Below, piece by piece: positions 1 through 5,699 of a DNA stretch of 5,699 bases (the first letter of the stretch is position 1; each line of letters begins with the position of its first letter). This DNA comes from Planctomycetota bacterium (GTDB lineage Bacteria; Planctomycetota; SZUA-567). The stretch spans positions 1-5,699 of the forward strand of contig JAJBTL010000059.1 of the NCBI GenBank assembly GCA_020860865.1, read 5' to 3'. The translations under genes were made by a program, and so were the position numbers. A model generated the notes under the pieces. That model ran no database searches. It saw only the letters and a program-made list of their open reading frames with translations, and was not told the origin of the DNA.

Positions 1-94
1 CATTAGTGCTTGTGTCCAGTTTGGCAATTTCACCGTGAACTTTAGTGAAAAAAGTCGGCAAGTTTACATTTTATTAACGCGTAAAAGTAGTGGG

Positions 95-117
95 GAAAAG
101 GACATGACGGCCTTTTC
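95..117. repeat. 7-bp perfect inverted repeat in left flank
   Basis: GAAAAGG at 95-101 is the exact reverse complement of CCTTTTC at 111-117, with a 9-base loop. The stem is short and no T-run follows it on either strand, so a simple intrinsic terminator is not well supported. It could be a weak hairpin or a protein-binding site. Confidence 0.4.
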
Positions 118-178
118 GTGCATGGCGGGTATAGGAATTTTGGCAGTGAGTCAGCACGGCGGATAGTGTGGTAGGGCG

Positions 179-206
179 AAAAATCAACGGTCCGTCAGGC
201 CTCCGT
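179..206 (-). terminator. Weak candidate terminator of the membrane-protein gene
   Basis: Read on the minus strand just after the stop codon of the membrane-protein gene, the arms ACGG (206-203) and CCGT (190-187) can pair and are followed within four bases by a T-run (183-179). The position and T-run fit a rho-independent terminator. However, the stem has only four base pairs around a 12-base loop, which is weaker than typical, so this is a low-confidence call. Confidence 0.25.
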
Positions 207-214
207 GCAGCCGG

Positions 215-1228
215 TTACGACTCGAGGGGCGCGACTTTTCGGAGAAGCCAGGCCGGTGTGGCCAGGAGGGCGATAAAGATAATGGCGGCAAGTTCGTCGC
301 GGCCGGGCATGGCTATCTGCCAGTCCTGGTAGATGACAATTTTCCGGTAATAGTCCCCAAGGCTGGCGATGGCGCCGGCATTCAGGAGGGCGCCGCTCCG
401 GTAGGACGATTCGATAAAGCGGGTAAGGTCTTTCCGGGTGCGGTACACCACGACCGGAATGAGGCGGGACAGGGTGGACAGGGACAGGAATACCATAATA
501 ACCCAGGACAGCCATTTCCACGGCAGGATAAAGGCCAGCACCAGCGGCAGCAGGACGAGGACGCCGCCGGCGAACCAGGCGACCAGGCCGTCGATGGCGT
601 CGTCGCGCATTTCAAGGAGGCGGGAGGCGGTTTCGCTGACGAGCTCCTCCGAACTCGGAATCGCCCTCGGCCGGGACGAATCCCGAACCTGCAACAGCAC
701 CGCCGTTACTATCATATAAAACGTGAAATAGAGGGCCGGCGTGCTTGTTTCGCCGATGAACAGCATTTCCGCGAACGACGGATGCGCCGCCATGCCGATA
801 ACGACGTACATCCCGTCCCCAAGACCTTTCAGGATGGGCGTGAGGATTTCGACATTCCGGAACAGGGCGCTCCGGGCCAGCATGAGGAAGACGAGGATGC
901 CGGCGGCGCGGAAGGCGTTATATCCTCCCGTCAGGGCGCACATCAGGCCGGCGATGGTGGTGAACACGGCAATCAGGTACGACGCGGTGGTCGACAACGT
1001 GCCGGTCGGACCGTCCGGACTGGCGTCCGGTTCTTCCGCCGCCCGGGTGAAAATGAGCCGCCAGGCCGAATCGGCCATGCCGAGAAGGGCGCCCGCGCCC
1101 ACCAGGTACGGGAGGACCAGGAGGTTCCCGGCGGTATAGGCGTAAAACCGTATGAGGCAGTATCCGGCCAGGACGGAAGAAATGGCCAGGAACGCCCTGG
1201 ACGGATTGAGTAAAGCAAGCAGGGACAA
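215..1228 (-). CDS. Polytopic membrane protein, UbiA-superfamily-like, degenerate active site
   Basis: The product is about 337 residues and very hydrophobic, with roughly eight or nine predicted membrane segments. Numbering from the upstream TTG at 1240 (341 residues), these lie near 14-33, 38-56, 86-106, 110-126, 138-152, 166-185, 218-262 (two) and 316-334. The order and loop wording recall UbiA prenyltransferase superfamily proteins of the EboC-like branch: an opening like LLNPSRAFLAISSVLAGY, a Pro/Gly-rich loop after helix 2 (residues 70-82), a KGLGDGMYVVIGMAAHP segment where relatives carry a conserved N/R-rich helix, and a closing helix ending LLATPAWLLRK. The family's Asp-rich NDxxDxxxD motif is not present: the equivalent place reads GMADSAW. 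UbiA enzymes transfer prenyl chains to aromatic acceptors in the membrane; this copy may be non-catalytic or belong to another family. I prefer the TTG at 1228-1226 because GGAG (1238-1235) sits six bases before it. The TTG at 1240 has no such site, and an in-frame stop lies at 1324-1322. The stop is TAA at 217-215. Confidence 0.7.
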   Translation of the reverse strand: MSLLALLNPSRAFLAISSVLAGYCLIRFYAYTAGNLLVLPYLVGAGALLGMADSAWRLIFTRAAEEPDASPDGPTGTLSTTASYLIAVFTTIAGLMCALTGGYNAFRAAGILVFLMLARSALFRNVEILTPILKGLGDGMYVVIGMAAHPSFAEMLFIGETSTPALYFTFYMIVTAVLLQVRDSSRPRAIPSSEELVSETASRLLEMRDDAIDGLVAWFAGGVLVLLPLVLAFILPWKWLSWVIMVFLSLSTLSRLIPVVVYRTRKDLTRFIESSYRSGALLNAGAIASLGDYYRKIVIYQDWQIAMPGRDELAAIIFIALLATPAWLLRKVAPLES

Positions 1229-1234
1229 ACAAGT

Positions 1235-1238
1235 CTCC
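1235..1238 (-). promoter_or_regulatory. Ribosome binding site deciding the minus-strand start
   Basis: On the minus strand GGAG (1238-1235) is followed by six bases and then TTG at 1228-1226. This spacing is ideal for a Shine-Dalgarno site. The alternative in-frame TTG at 1240 overlaps this element and has no purine-rich sequence upstream, so the shorter start is favoured. Both options are non-ATG starts, and no ATG or GTG occurs in frame between the upstream stop and the first membrane helix. Confidence 0.55.
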
Positions 1239-1244
1239 AAAGAT

Positions 1245-1261
1245 CGCCGAAACGGTCGGCG
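1245..1261 (-). promoter_or_regulatory. Leader hairpin just upstream of the membrane-protein RBS
   Basis: CGCCGA (1245-1250) and TCGGCG (1256-1261) are perfect reverse complements around a 5-base loop. In the minus-strand transcript this GC-rich stem ends only six bases before the GGAG ribosome binding site, so it could affect translation initiation. The stem is short, and such pairs are not rare in GC-rich DNA. Confidence 0.35.
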
Positions 1262-1335
1262 TCCGCCGTCGTTGTCCGGCCTGACGCCCGGCCACCCCCG
1301 GCCCGTCCGGGCAAGGGACGGTCAACCGCGCCCCG

Positions 1336-1377
1336 ACATAAACTACAATACAAGAGATTACAGGTTAGTTCAGTATC
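1336..1377. promoter_or_regulatory. AT-rich patch, possible promoter zone
   Basis: About 40 bases with clearly lower GC than their surroundings lie in the middle of the divergent region. The plus strand contains TACAAT (1344-1349), five of six matches to the -10 consensus, but no good -35 hexamer lies 16-18 bases upstream. On the minus strand TATTGT (1350-1345) matches four of six, again with only a poor -35 partner (CTGAAC, 1373-1368). The low melting stability and position support a promoter zone. The exact elements and direction are not resolved. Confidence 0.3.
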
Positions 1378-1383
1378 ACCGGT

Positions 1384-1411
1384 CATCCGGAGTTACGTAA
1401 AAAGCATCCGG
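1384..1411. promoter_or_regulatory. Two CATCCGG direct repeats flanking palindrome TTACGTAA
   Basis: CATCCGG occurs at 1384-1390 and again at 1405-1411, a start-to-start distance of exactly 21 bp, or two turns of B-form DNA. Between them lies the perfect 8-bp palindrome TTACGTAA (1393-1400). Repeats on the same helix face around a palindrome, placed between divergent genes, are a common layout for a transcription-factor site. No known regulator motif was recognised, and the site could control either gene or both. Confidence 0.4.
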
Positions 1412-1412
1412 C

Positions 1413-1424
1413 CACGGTTCCGTG
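1413..1424. repeat. Inverted repeat CACGG-TT-CCGTG
   Basis: CACGG (1413-1417) and CCGTG (1420-1424) are perfect reverse complements separated by TT. It starts two bases after the second CATCCGG repeat, so it may be part of the same compound operator. A short GC-rich inverted repeat alone is weak evidence. Confidence 0.3.
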
Positions 1425-1482
1425 TGCGTGGTCCGTATGCAGATTCATAGTACATGGAAGAGCCTGGACCGCAAGTAACAAC

Positions 1483-1510
1483 TTGAATCGGCGGCCGCAT
1501 TCCATACGAT
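1483..1510 (+). promoter_or_regulatory. Weak sigma70-like promoter for the TPR gene
   Basis: TTGAAT (1483-1488; four of six matches to the -35 consensus) is followed after 16 bases by TACGAT (1505-1510; four of six matches to the -10 consensus). Transcription would start near 1517, giving a leader of about 70 bases before the ATG. The match is modest and the organism's promoter consensus is unknown. Confidence 0.25.
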
Positions 1511-1575
1511 TGAAGTTGGATTCATTGCCTTCCGCTCGATCGGCCTGTGCCGGTTTAGGCGTGGTGGCGCACGGT

Positions 1576-1579
1576 GGAG
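1576..1579 (+). promoter_or_regulatory. Ribosome binding site of the TPR gene
   Basis: GGAG at 1576-1579 lies ten bases before the ATG at 1590, slightly longer than the usual spacing but acceptable. The reading frame is open upstream as far as the stop TAA at 1476-1478 but contains no ATG, GTG or TTG there, so the ATG at 1590 is the best-supported start. Confidence 0.5.
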
Positions 1580-1589
1580 ATTCGAGAAC

Positions 1590-4500
1590 ATGGCCGAGGC
1601 GGACGACCTGCCTCCGGACGCGGACGATCCGCAGCCGGAGACGGACCAGTCCATGGACGACGCGAACCAGGACGCCCAGCCGGGCGGGCCTGACGATGCC
1701 GCACCGGAAGAGGGCGGACGTCCCGGCATGGGCGACACCGCCGACTTCGCCGCCGCCCTGACGGAAGCCGCCAACGCTCCGGCCCACGGCGACGACGGCG
1801 GCAGCTTCGGCATGCCGGACGAAAGCGCCGACCCCGGTCCGGCCAAGCCGTCCGGTCCCGGCGCCATTGTCCGCGGCCTCCGTTGGCTTATCCGCTGGCA
1901 TCCCCTCCTGGCCCTCGCCACCGCCGTCGGCCTGGCCGGTTACGCGTACATGGTATACCCGGAACCGGAGTCGCGGCAGGTGCCGCCGGCGGAGTCGTTT
2001 TACTACGACGGCCTCGACCGCATCTATCGGGTCATCAACCCGGACCTGCCGCTCATCGCCGACACCCCGGCCGATGAGGCATTGGCGGCGCGGAATGCTT
2101 TCCTGAACCTGTTCGTCCTCTACCGGGACACCCTCCGGGACTACCCGCAGTTTGTCAATCCGCACCTCCTCCTCGCCGAAGCCAACCGCATCCTGGCCGA
2201 GTTCAATCCGGTCATGGCCGACAAGTACTGGTCCGATGCCCGCGACGCCTATCAGGACGCGGCGGTATGGGAGAACCGGGCCGAGTCGCCGGAGCGGCGG
2301 GCCTTGTATTACCAGGTGAATTACGGCGACGGCCGCCCGTCCGACGATATCGACGTGGCGGCAATCCTCTCGCCGGACAACGACGAGATAGTGCTTCGCC
2401 GCCAGCGGCGGAACGAATACATCGATTTCCGGACCGTCGAGTCCGAAGTCAACCTGAACCGCCCGGAACTGGCCCGCACCGTCCTCGAGGATCTGCGCCG
2501 GGCCGAGGACGGCCGCCTCCGGGAGGAACTCAGGCTTTCCGCTCAGGAGGAATCCCCGGCCTCGGACATTCCCCGCCGCGCCTTCGAACTTGGCCCGGAC
2601 GATTACCGCCAGCTCGACCTCCTCCTTGCCCGCACCTACGACGGCCTGAGTGACTTGCCTCGCGCGAAAGGCTGGTATCTCCGCTATCTCGCCGCCATGC
2701 CTTCCGGCCGTAACCACGCCTTTGTCGTCGGCCGCCTGGCTGAAATCGCCATGCAGGACGGCGAAGTCTACCGCCGGGCCAATCCGGAAGAGGCGACGCG
2801 GCACTTTCAGGCGGCGGCGAACTATTACCGGGAACTCCTTGACTCGCCGTCCTCCGACCGCGCCCTCCACGACAATGCCGTCCTCGGCCTGGCCCGGGCC
2901 AATTCCCGCCTGGCCGGCCTGGTGCCGGCCGGCGCCACCACCGGCGTCGACGAAATAGCCGCCGCCGGCCGCACCCTTCGGGGCTGGCTCGAGGAATTTT
3001 CCGGCCAGCCGCTTCCCCGCCGCACCCTTCGTCTACCGGAAGCGGTCGGCTCGCCCCTGGCCGATACGGAACTGATGTGGCCGGGCCGCTATGTCGTGCC
3101 CGGCCTCACGGCCGGCAGCCTGTCCGCCATGGCCGGCGGACTGGTGACGACGCCGCACGAACAGCGGCGCCGCTACCTTTCGGAAGCGCTTGAGAATTAC
3201 GACCGCATCGCCGCCAGCCAGCGCGGCAGCGAAGCCGGCGACAACGCCGCCGTCCTCGCCGCCCGGGAAGCGTGGCGCCTCGGTCTGAAGGCGGAGACGG
3301 AAGCGCGGTTCGAACGCATGCTTGACCCATTGTCCAGGCCCGACCTCATCCTCGCCGCCCACCAGGGACTGGCGACGGTCGCTCTCGACCGGGGCGAACT
3401 GCGGCGGGCGCATATGCTCATCCTCGGCGGTTATGCCCACCCGGCGCCGGTGTGGTTCACCCTGCAGGACGCGGATTGGCGGCGCATCGCCGTCCGCCTC
3501 GGCACGGCGCGGAACCGCCAGGAGCCTGGCGTCTACCGTCGTCTGTGGGATGTCATCCCGGAAGAGGGCAGGGAAATCGCCGGCTATGCCGCGAGCGGCC
3601 GGCGCCTCGACGACGAGTATGTGAACCGCTTTCTCCGGAATGTCAATTCCGTCCTCCGCCGCCGCGACCTCTATGTCCCGGAGGATTTTCCGCCGCTCAA
3701 CCGAAATTTCTACCTGTCGTACCTTCTTAACCGGGATCCCGAACTCCTGACGAACGAGGATGTCGTTTGGCGGAACCGCCTCCTGTTCGAGGAAGCCTTC
3801 CCCTACGACCTGGCCCAGCGCGCCGCCCGGGACAACATCGGTTTTGAACCGTTCCCGCCTGGCCGGGAACTGAGCCTGGTCCCGCTGGTCGACGCGGAAC
3901 AACTTCGGGACTTCCTCCTTGATCTGGCCCGGGCTTGGGCCAGGGCGTCGACCATCGCCGACGACCGGTCGGATCAGATCCGCATGCTGAAGGAGTCGAA
4001 CACCAGTTACCTCGCCGCCCTCGACAGGTATCAGGCCGATCCCGGCGATATCCTCTACGAATTGGCGGGCAATTACGAAACCCTCGCCAACCTCCGGGAA
4101 ATGGACGGGAACCACCAGGAGGCCCTGTCCCTCACCGCCGCCGCCGCCCGGTCGTACCTGGACGTATCGCTACGGGCCAGGGGATCCCCTCGGGAAATGG
4201 ACGCCCTCCTCGCCGCCGGCGACGCCTTTTTCCGCTCCGGCCTTCTCGAACGGACGGTGGAGAGCCAGCTCCGCTTCCTCGACCGCTTCGGCTACTCCGC
4301 CACCACCGGGACGGACGCGGCGATGGCGGTCGTCAGGGCGGAAAACCTGTTGGGCCGGGCCTACTGGTTCCTTGGCGATCTTGAACGGGCGATGGCGTCG
4401 TTCCGGCGGAACATCCCTCGGCGGACGCCGGACCGGTACAAGTCGATTTACTATATCGGCCGCATGCTGATGGACGAGGGCATTGCCAAAAACCAGCCGG

Positions 4501-5570
4501 AACTGCTCGGCAGCCCGGACGACCCGCTCCCGGATCTCGACCGGAACGGCGATCCGATTATTGAATCGGCGCTCCAGTCCTTCAATTTCCTCAGGCAGGA
4601 CCCCGGCATCAACCCGATTGCCCGGGCCTGGCGTTGGGCGACGTTTGACCTGGCGAAGCTCCACTACGTCTTTGCCGAAAACGCCCGCCGCCAGTGGGAA
4701 GCGGAACGCCAGGCCAACCCGGACGAGGCCGGCGACGACACGGTCCGACCCTGGCTCCTCCAGTACGAACAGGCCCGCGTCACCCTGACGGAAGCGTTGG
4801 AACGGTATCCCCTCCGGCGGAACGGCGGCGTCGGCATTTCCATCCGGGTCGAACCCGAGGACTACGCGGACACCATGGCAGCGCGGTTCGCCAGCGAGTT
4901 TTATCTGGCGAACACCATTCTTACCCTCGCCGACGCCAACCAGGACGACACCCTCTACGCCCTGGCCCGGGCCCACCTCGAAAACATGCGAGACCGGAAC
5001 CGCTACGCTTCGGCCCTGTTCGACACCAGTATCGACCGGTTCCAACTGAATTCCGCCATTATCGCCGAAGAGATCATGGGCGGCACCCGGGACCGGGACG
5101 CCCCGCTTCCCCGCACGCGCCTCGGCGACGACGAAGGTCCGACCCATAGTCCGGAACGGCTCCGCGACATGCTCAGGAACTCGATGCTCCTCCTGGCCAA
5201 TGAATATTTCAAATCAGGCGAAAAGGCCCGGGAACGGCAGCTTCTCGCCTCCACCGGCGACGCCCCCGGCATGATGGCTCCGGAGAACGCCCAGGCCTAT
5301 TACCAGGACTCCTACCGGGTCTGGCAGGATATTTATGACCGGTTCGGCGCGCCCTACGGTTCCCAGGCCATGCTGATGATGGGCGACTGCCTGAACCGCC
5401 TCGGTTTCCCCGAGGACGCCGCGAACCACTACCGGATGGCGGTCAACATCGCCGAACTGATGCCCGAGGACACCCGCTCGGACGGCCTCCTCGACATCGG
5501 CCCGCAGTTCTGGAGCGGCATGGCATCGAACCGCCTCCGGGACATGGCGGACGAGTACACGGTTCCGTGA
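1590..5570 (+). CDS. Giant membrane-anchored TPR-repeat protein
   Basis: The product has 1326 residues in three parts. Residues 1-90 are low-complexity, rich in Asp, Pro, Gly and Ala, with 23 acidic and only two Arg/Lys residues. A basic stretch (R95, R98, R102) precedes one hydrophobic helix (about 105-123), so the tail should be cytoplasmic and the rest outside the membrane. Residues 130-1326 are mostly helical, with TPR-like units. The clearest are 340-373 (Y350, A359, Y363, P371), 870-903, 915-948 (G922, Y925, G929, A934, F938) and 1258-1291 (G1265, G1272, A1277, Y1281, A1284); weaker ones lie near 378-420, 529-578, 584-618 and 819-857. TPR solenoids bind peptides or scaffold complexes, and no catalytic motif was seen. 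D982-L-D-R-N-G-D988 resembles a calcium-binding loop but has Pro at loop position 8 and Ser at position 12. There is a single Cys, C1267. The stop is TGA at 5568. The gene is divergent from the membrane-protein gene, with no partner in its own direction within the window. The partner and pathway are unknown. Being a gene is near certain and TPR content is likely. Confidence 0.9.
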   Translation: MAEADDLPPDADDPQPETDQSMDDANQDAQPGGPDDAAPEEGGRPGMGDTADFAAALTEAANAPAHGDDGGSFGMPDESADPGPAKPSGPGAIVRGLRWLIRWHPLLALATAVGLAGYAYMVYPEPESRQVPPAESFYYDGLDRIYRVINPDLPLIADTPADEALAARNAFLNLFVLYRDTLRDYPQFVNPHLLLAEANRILAEFNPVMADKYWSDARDAYQDAAVWENRAESPERRALYYQVNYGDGRPSDDIDVAAILSPDNDEIVLRRQRRNEYIDFRTVESEVNLNRPELARTVLEDLRRAEDGRLREELRLSAQEESPASDIPRRAFELGPDDYRQLDLLLARTYDGLSDLPRAKGWYLRYLAAMPSGRNHAFVVGRLAEIAMQDGEVYRRANPEEATRHFQAAANYYRELLDSPSSDRALHDNAVLGLARANSRLAGLVPAGATTGVDEIAAAGRTLRGWLEEFSGQPLPRRTLRLPEAVGSPLADTELMWPGRYVVPGLTAGSLSAMAGGLVTTPHEQRRRYLSEALENYDRIAASQRGSEAGDNAAVLAAREAWRLGLKAETEARFERMLDPLSRPDLILAAHQGLATVALDRGELRRAHMLILGGYAHPAPVWFTLQDADWRRIAVRLGTARNRQEPGVYRRLWDVIPEEGREIAGYAASGRRLDDEYVNRFLRNVNSVLRRRDLYVPEDFPPLNRNFYLSYLLNRDPELLTNEDVVWRNRLLFEEAFPYDLAQRAARDNIGFEPFPPGRELSLVPLVDAEQLRDFLLDLARAWARASTIADDRSDQIRMLKESNTSYLAALDRYQADPGDILYELAGNYETLANLREMDGNHQEALSLTAAAARSYLDVSLRARGSPREMDALLAAGDAFFRSGLLERTVESQLRFLDRFGYSATTGTDAAMAVVRAENLLGRAYWFLGDLERAMASFRRNIPRRTPDRYKSIYYIGRMLMDEGIAKNQPELLGSPDDPLPDLDRNGDPIIESALQSFNFLRQDPGINPIARAWRWATFDLAKLHYVFAENARRQWEAERQANPDEAGDDTVRPWLLQYEQARVTLTEALERYPLRRNGGVGISIRVEPEDYADTMAARFASEFYLANTILTLADANQDDTLYALARAHLENMRDRNRYASALFDTSIDRFQLNSAIIAEEIMGGTRDRDAPLPRTRLGDDEGPTHSPERLRDMLRNSMLLLANEYFKSGEKARERQLLASTGDAPGMMAPENAQAYYQDSYRVWQDIYDRFGAPYGSQAMLMMGDCLNRLGFPEDAANHYRMAVNIAELMPEDTRSDGLLDIGPQFWSGMASNRLRDMADEYTVP

Positions 5571-5575
5571 CAGAC

Positions 5576-5589
5576 TAGAAGCCGTTCTA
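5576..5589. repeat. Small inverted repeat just after the TPR gene stop
   Basis: TAGAA (5576-5580) and TTCTA (5585-5589) pair perfectly around the 4-base loop GCCG, starting five bases after the stop codon. The stem is short and AT-rich, and no T-run follows. It could cap the 3' end of the transcript or be chance. Confidence 0.25.
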
Positions 5590-5619
5590 TAACCTCGTCT
5601 CGCCGCCGTATACTTCGTC

Positions 5620-5686
5620 AAAATGGCCTCTCGGCGTATTTTCCGCCCAAAATACCGGGCAAAAAATAAGCCTGCCGGCCATTTTT
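5620..5686 (+). terminator. Nested inverted repeats with T-run, probable terminator of the TPR gene
   Basis: AAAATGGCC (5620-5628) is the reverse complement of GGCCATTTT (5677-5685), a 9-bp outer stem ending in a T-run (5682-5686). A tighter alternative is AAAAAT (5662-5667) with ATTTTT (5681-5686), stacked near GCC/GGC (5670-5672, 5677-5679) around a 4-base loop. This resembles a rho-independent terminator with an A-tract before and a T-tract after the stem. The A-tract would let a minus-strand transcript use it too, so it may be bidirectional. It lies 50-116 bases past the stop codon. Confidence 0.45.
5636..5655. repeat. 7-bp inverted repeat inside the terminator region
   Basis: GTATTTT (5636-5642) and AAAATAC (5649-5655) pair perfectly around the 6-base loop CCGCCC. 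A competing short stem, GCCC (5645-5648) with GGGC (5657-5660), runs directly into an A-run. These lie within the loop of the larger outer stem, so the region can adopt alternative folds. Confidence 0.4.
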
Positions 5687-5699
5687 CCTCGTCTACGAC

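Larger units (their letters stand above)
1..214. other. Left non-coding flank, AT-richer than the rest
   Basis: I find no credible coding region here on either strand. The first 130 bases or so are visibly richer in A and T than the neighbouring gene, with several A and T runs (for example around 48-53 and 68-86). This is typical of intergenic DNA in a high-GC genome. It contains one perfect 7-bp inverted repeat (95-117) and, next to the end of the minus-strand gene, a weak terminator-like element (179-206). Candidate promoter hexamers such as TTTACA at 63-68 have no convincing partner at the right spacing, so no promoter is called. Confidence 0.6.
1241..1589. other. Divergent intergenic control region
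   Basis: This stretch separates the two divergent start regions and must hold promoters for both genes. The part next to the minus-strand gene (1262-1330) is very GC-rich and can form a further hairpin, GCCCGG (1286-1291) with CCGGGC (1307-1312). It is followed by an AT-rich patch (1336-1377), the ordered repeat element (1384-1411), an inverted repeat (1413-1424) and a mixed-composition leader up to the plus-strand ATG. No tRNA-like, riboswitch-like or credible small coding sequence was recognised. Palindromes such as GCGGCCGC (1491-1498) are expected in DNA of this composition and are not assigned a role. Confidence 0.6.

Noticed and set aside
438..1213. Plus-strand open frames over the membrane-protein gene (438-719, 741-1139, 782-1213)
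   Set aside because: Arg/Pro/Gly-rich low-complexity translations typical of shadow frames. The minus-strand frame gives coherent membrane helices instead.
1152..1400. Small plus-strand frame of 82 codons running through the divergent region
   Set aside because: Starts inside the membrane-protein gene on the opposite strand, has a basic low-complexity translation and no recognisable domain.
1491..1498. Palindrome GCGGCCGC in the TPR gene leader
   Set aside because: Self-complementary G/C octamers are common in DNA of this composition, and nothing around it suggests a binding site.
1483..1761. Plus-strand frame of 92 codons overlapping the TPR gene start
   Set aside because: It overlaps the acidic N-terminus of the TPR gene in another frame and its translation is Arg/Thr/Pro-rich with no family resemblance. 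The TPR frame continues for 1326 codons and has the better start context.
2968..3031. Short direct repeat CGCACCCTTCG within the TPR gene
   Set aside because: Only about 11 bp, encoding Arg-Thr-Leu-Arg twice. In a large GC-rich gene this is expected by chance and does not match a TPR period.
1383..5147. Long antisense open frames on the minus strand (1383-2870, 3033-4115, 4170-5147)
   Set aside because: They lie in exact codon register opposite the TPR gene, where a stop needs a sense TTA, CTA or TCA codon, and these are rare in this GC-rich gene. The gap between the first two, for example, includes a sense CTA Leu codon at 3033. The translations are Gly/Val/Arg-rich and show no domains.

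Overview
The window holds two complete, divergently transcribed protein genes in high-GC DNA, separated by about 350 bp of shared upstream sequence and flanked by about 210 bp (left) and 129 bp (right) of more AT-rich non-coding DNA. I see no RNA gene, mobile element, CRISPR array or classical gene cluster. The organism looks like a high-GC Gram-negative-type bacterium using the standard code. A very large, single-span, TPR-rich anchored protein with an acidic disordered N-terminus is a style I associate with Planctomycetota and relatives. That placement is a weak inference, because no marker gene is present.

Left to right: positions 1-214 contain no credible gene, only an inverted repeat and a weak candidate terminator. 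Positions 215-1228 (minus strand) encode a polytopic membrane protein. Its helix and loop pattern resembles the UbiA prenyltransferase superfamily (EboC-like branch), but the Asp-rich catalytic motifs are missing or badly degraded. Positions 1229-1589 are the divergent control region. It carries a leader hairpin next to the minus-strand ribosome binding site, an AT-rich patch, two CATCCGG direct repeats exactly 21 bp apart flanking the palindrome TTACGTAA, a CACGG-TT-CCGTG inverted repeat, and a weak sigma70-like promoter for the plus-strand gene. Positions 1590-5570 (plus strand) encode a 1326-residue protein: a strongly acidic cytoplasmic tail, one transmembrane helix near residues 105-123, and about 1200 residues of alpha-solenoid with recognisable TPR units, predicted outside the cytoplasmic membrane. 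Positions 5571-5699 hold several nested inverted repeats ending in a T-run, probably the terminator.

Both products are envelope proteins and share one regulatory region, so co-regulation is plausible, but the sequence does not show a joint function. The points most worth a second look are the apparently catalytically degenerate UbiA-like protein, the topology of the giant TPR protein, and the ordered repeat element between the two genes.
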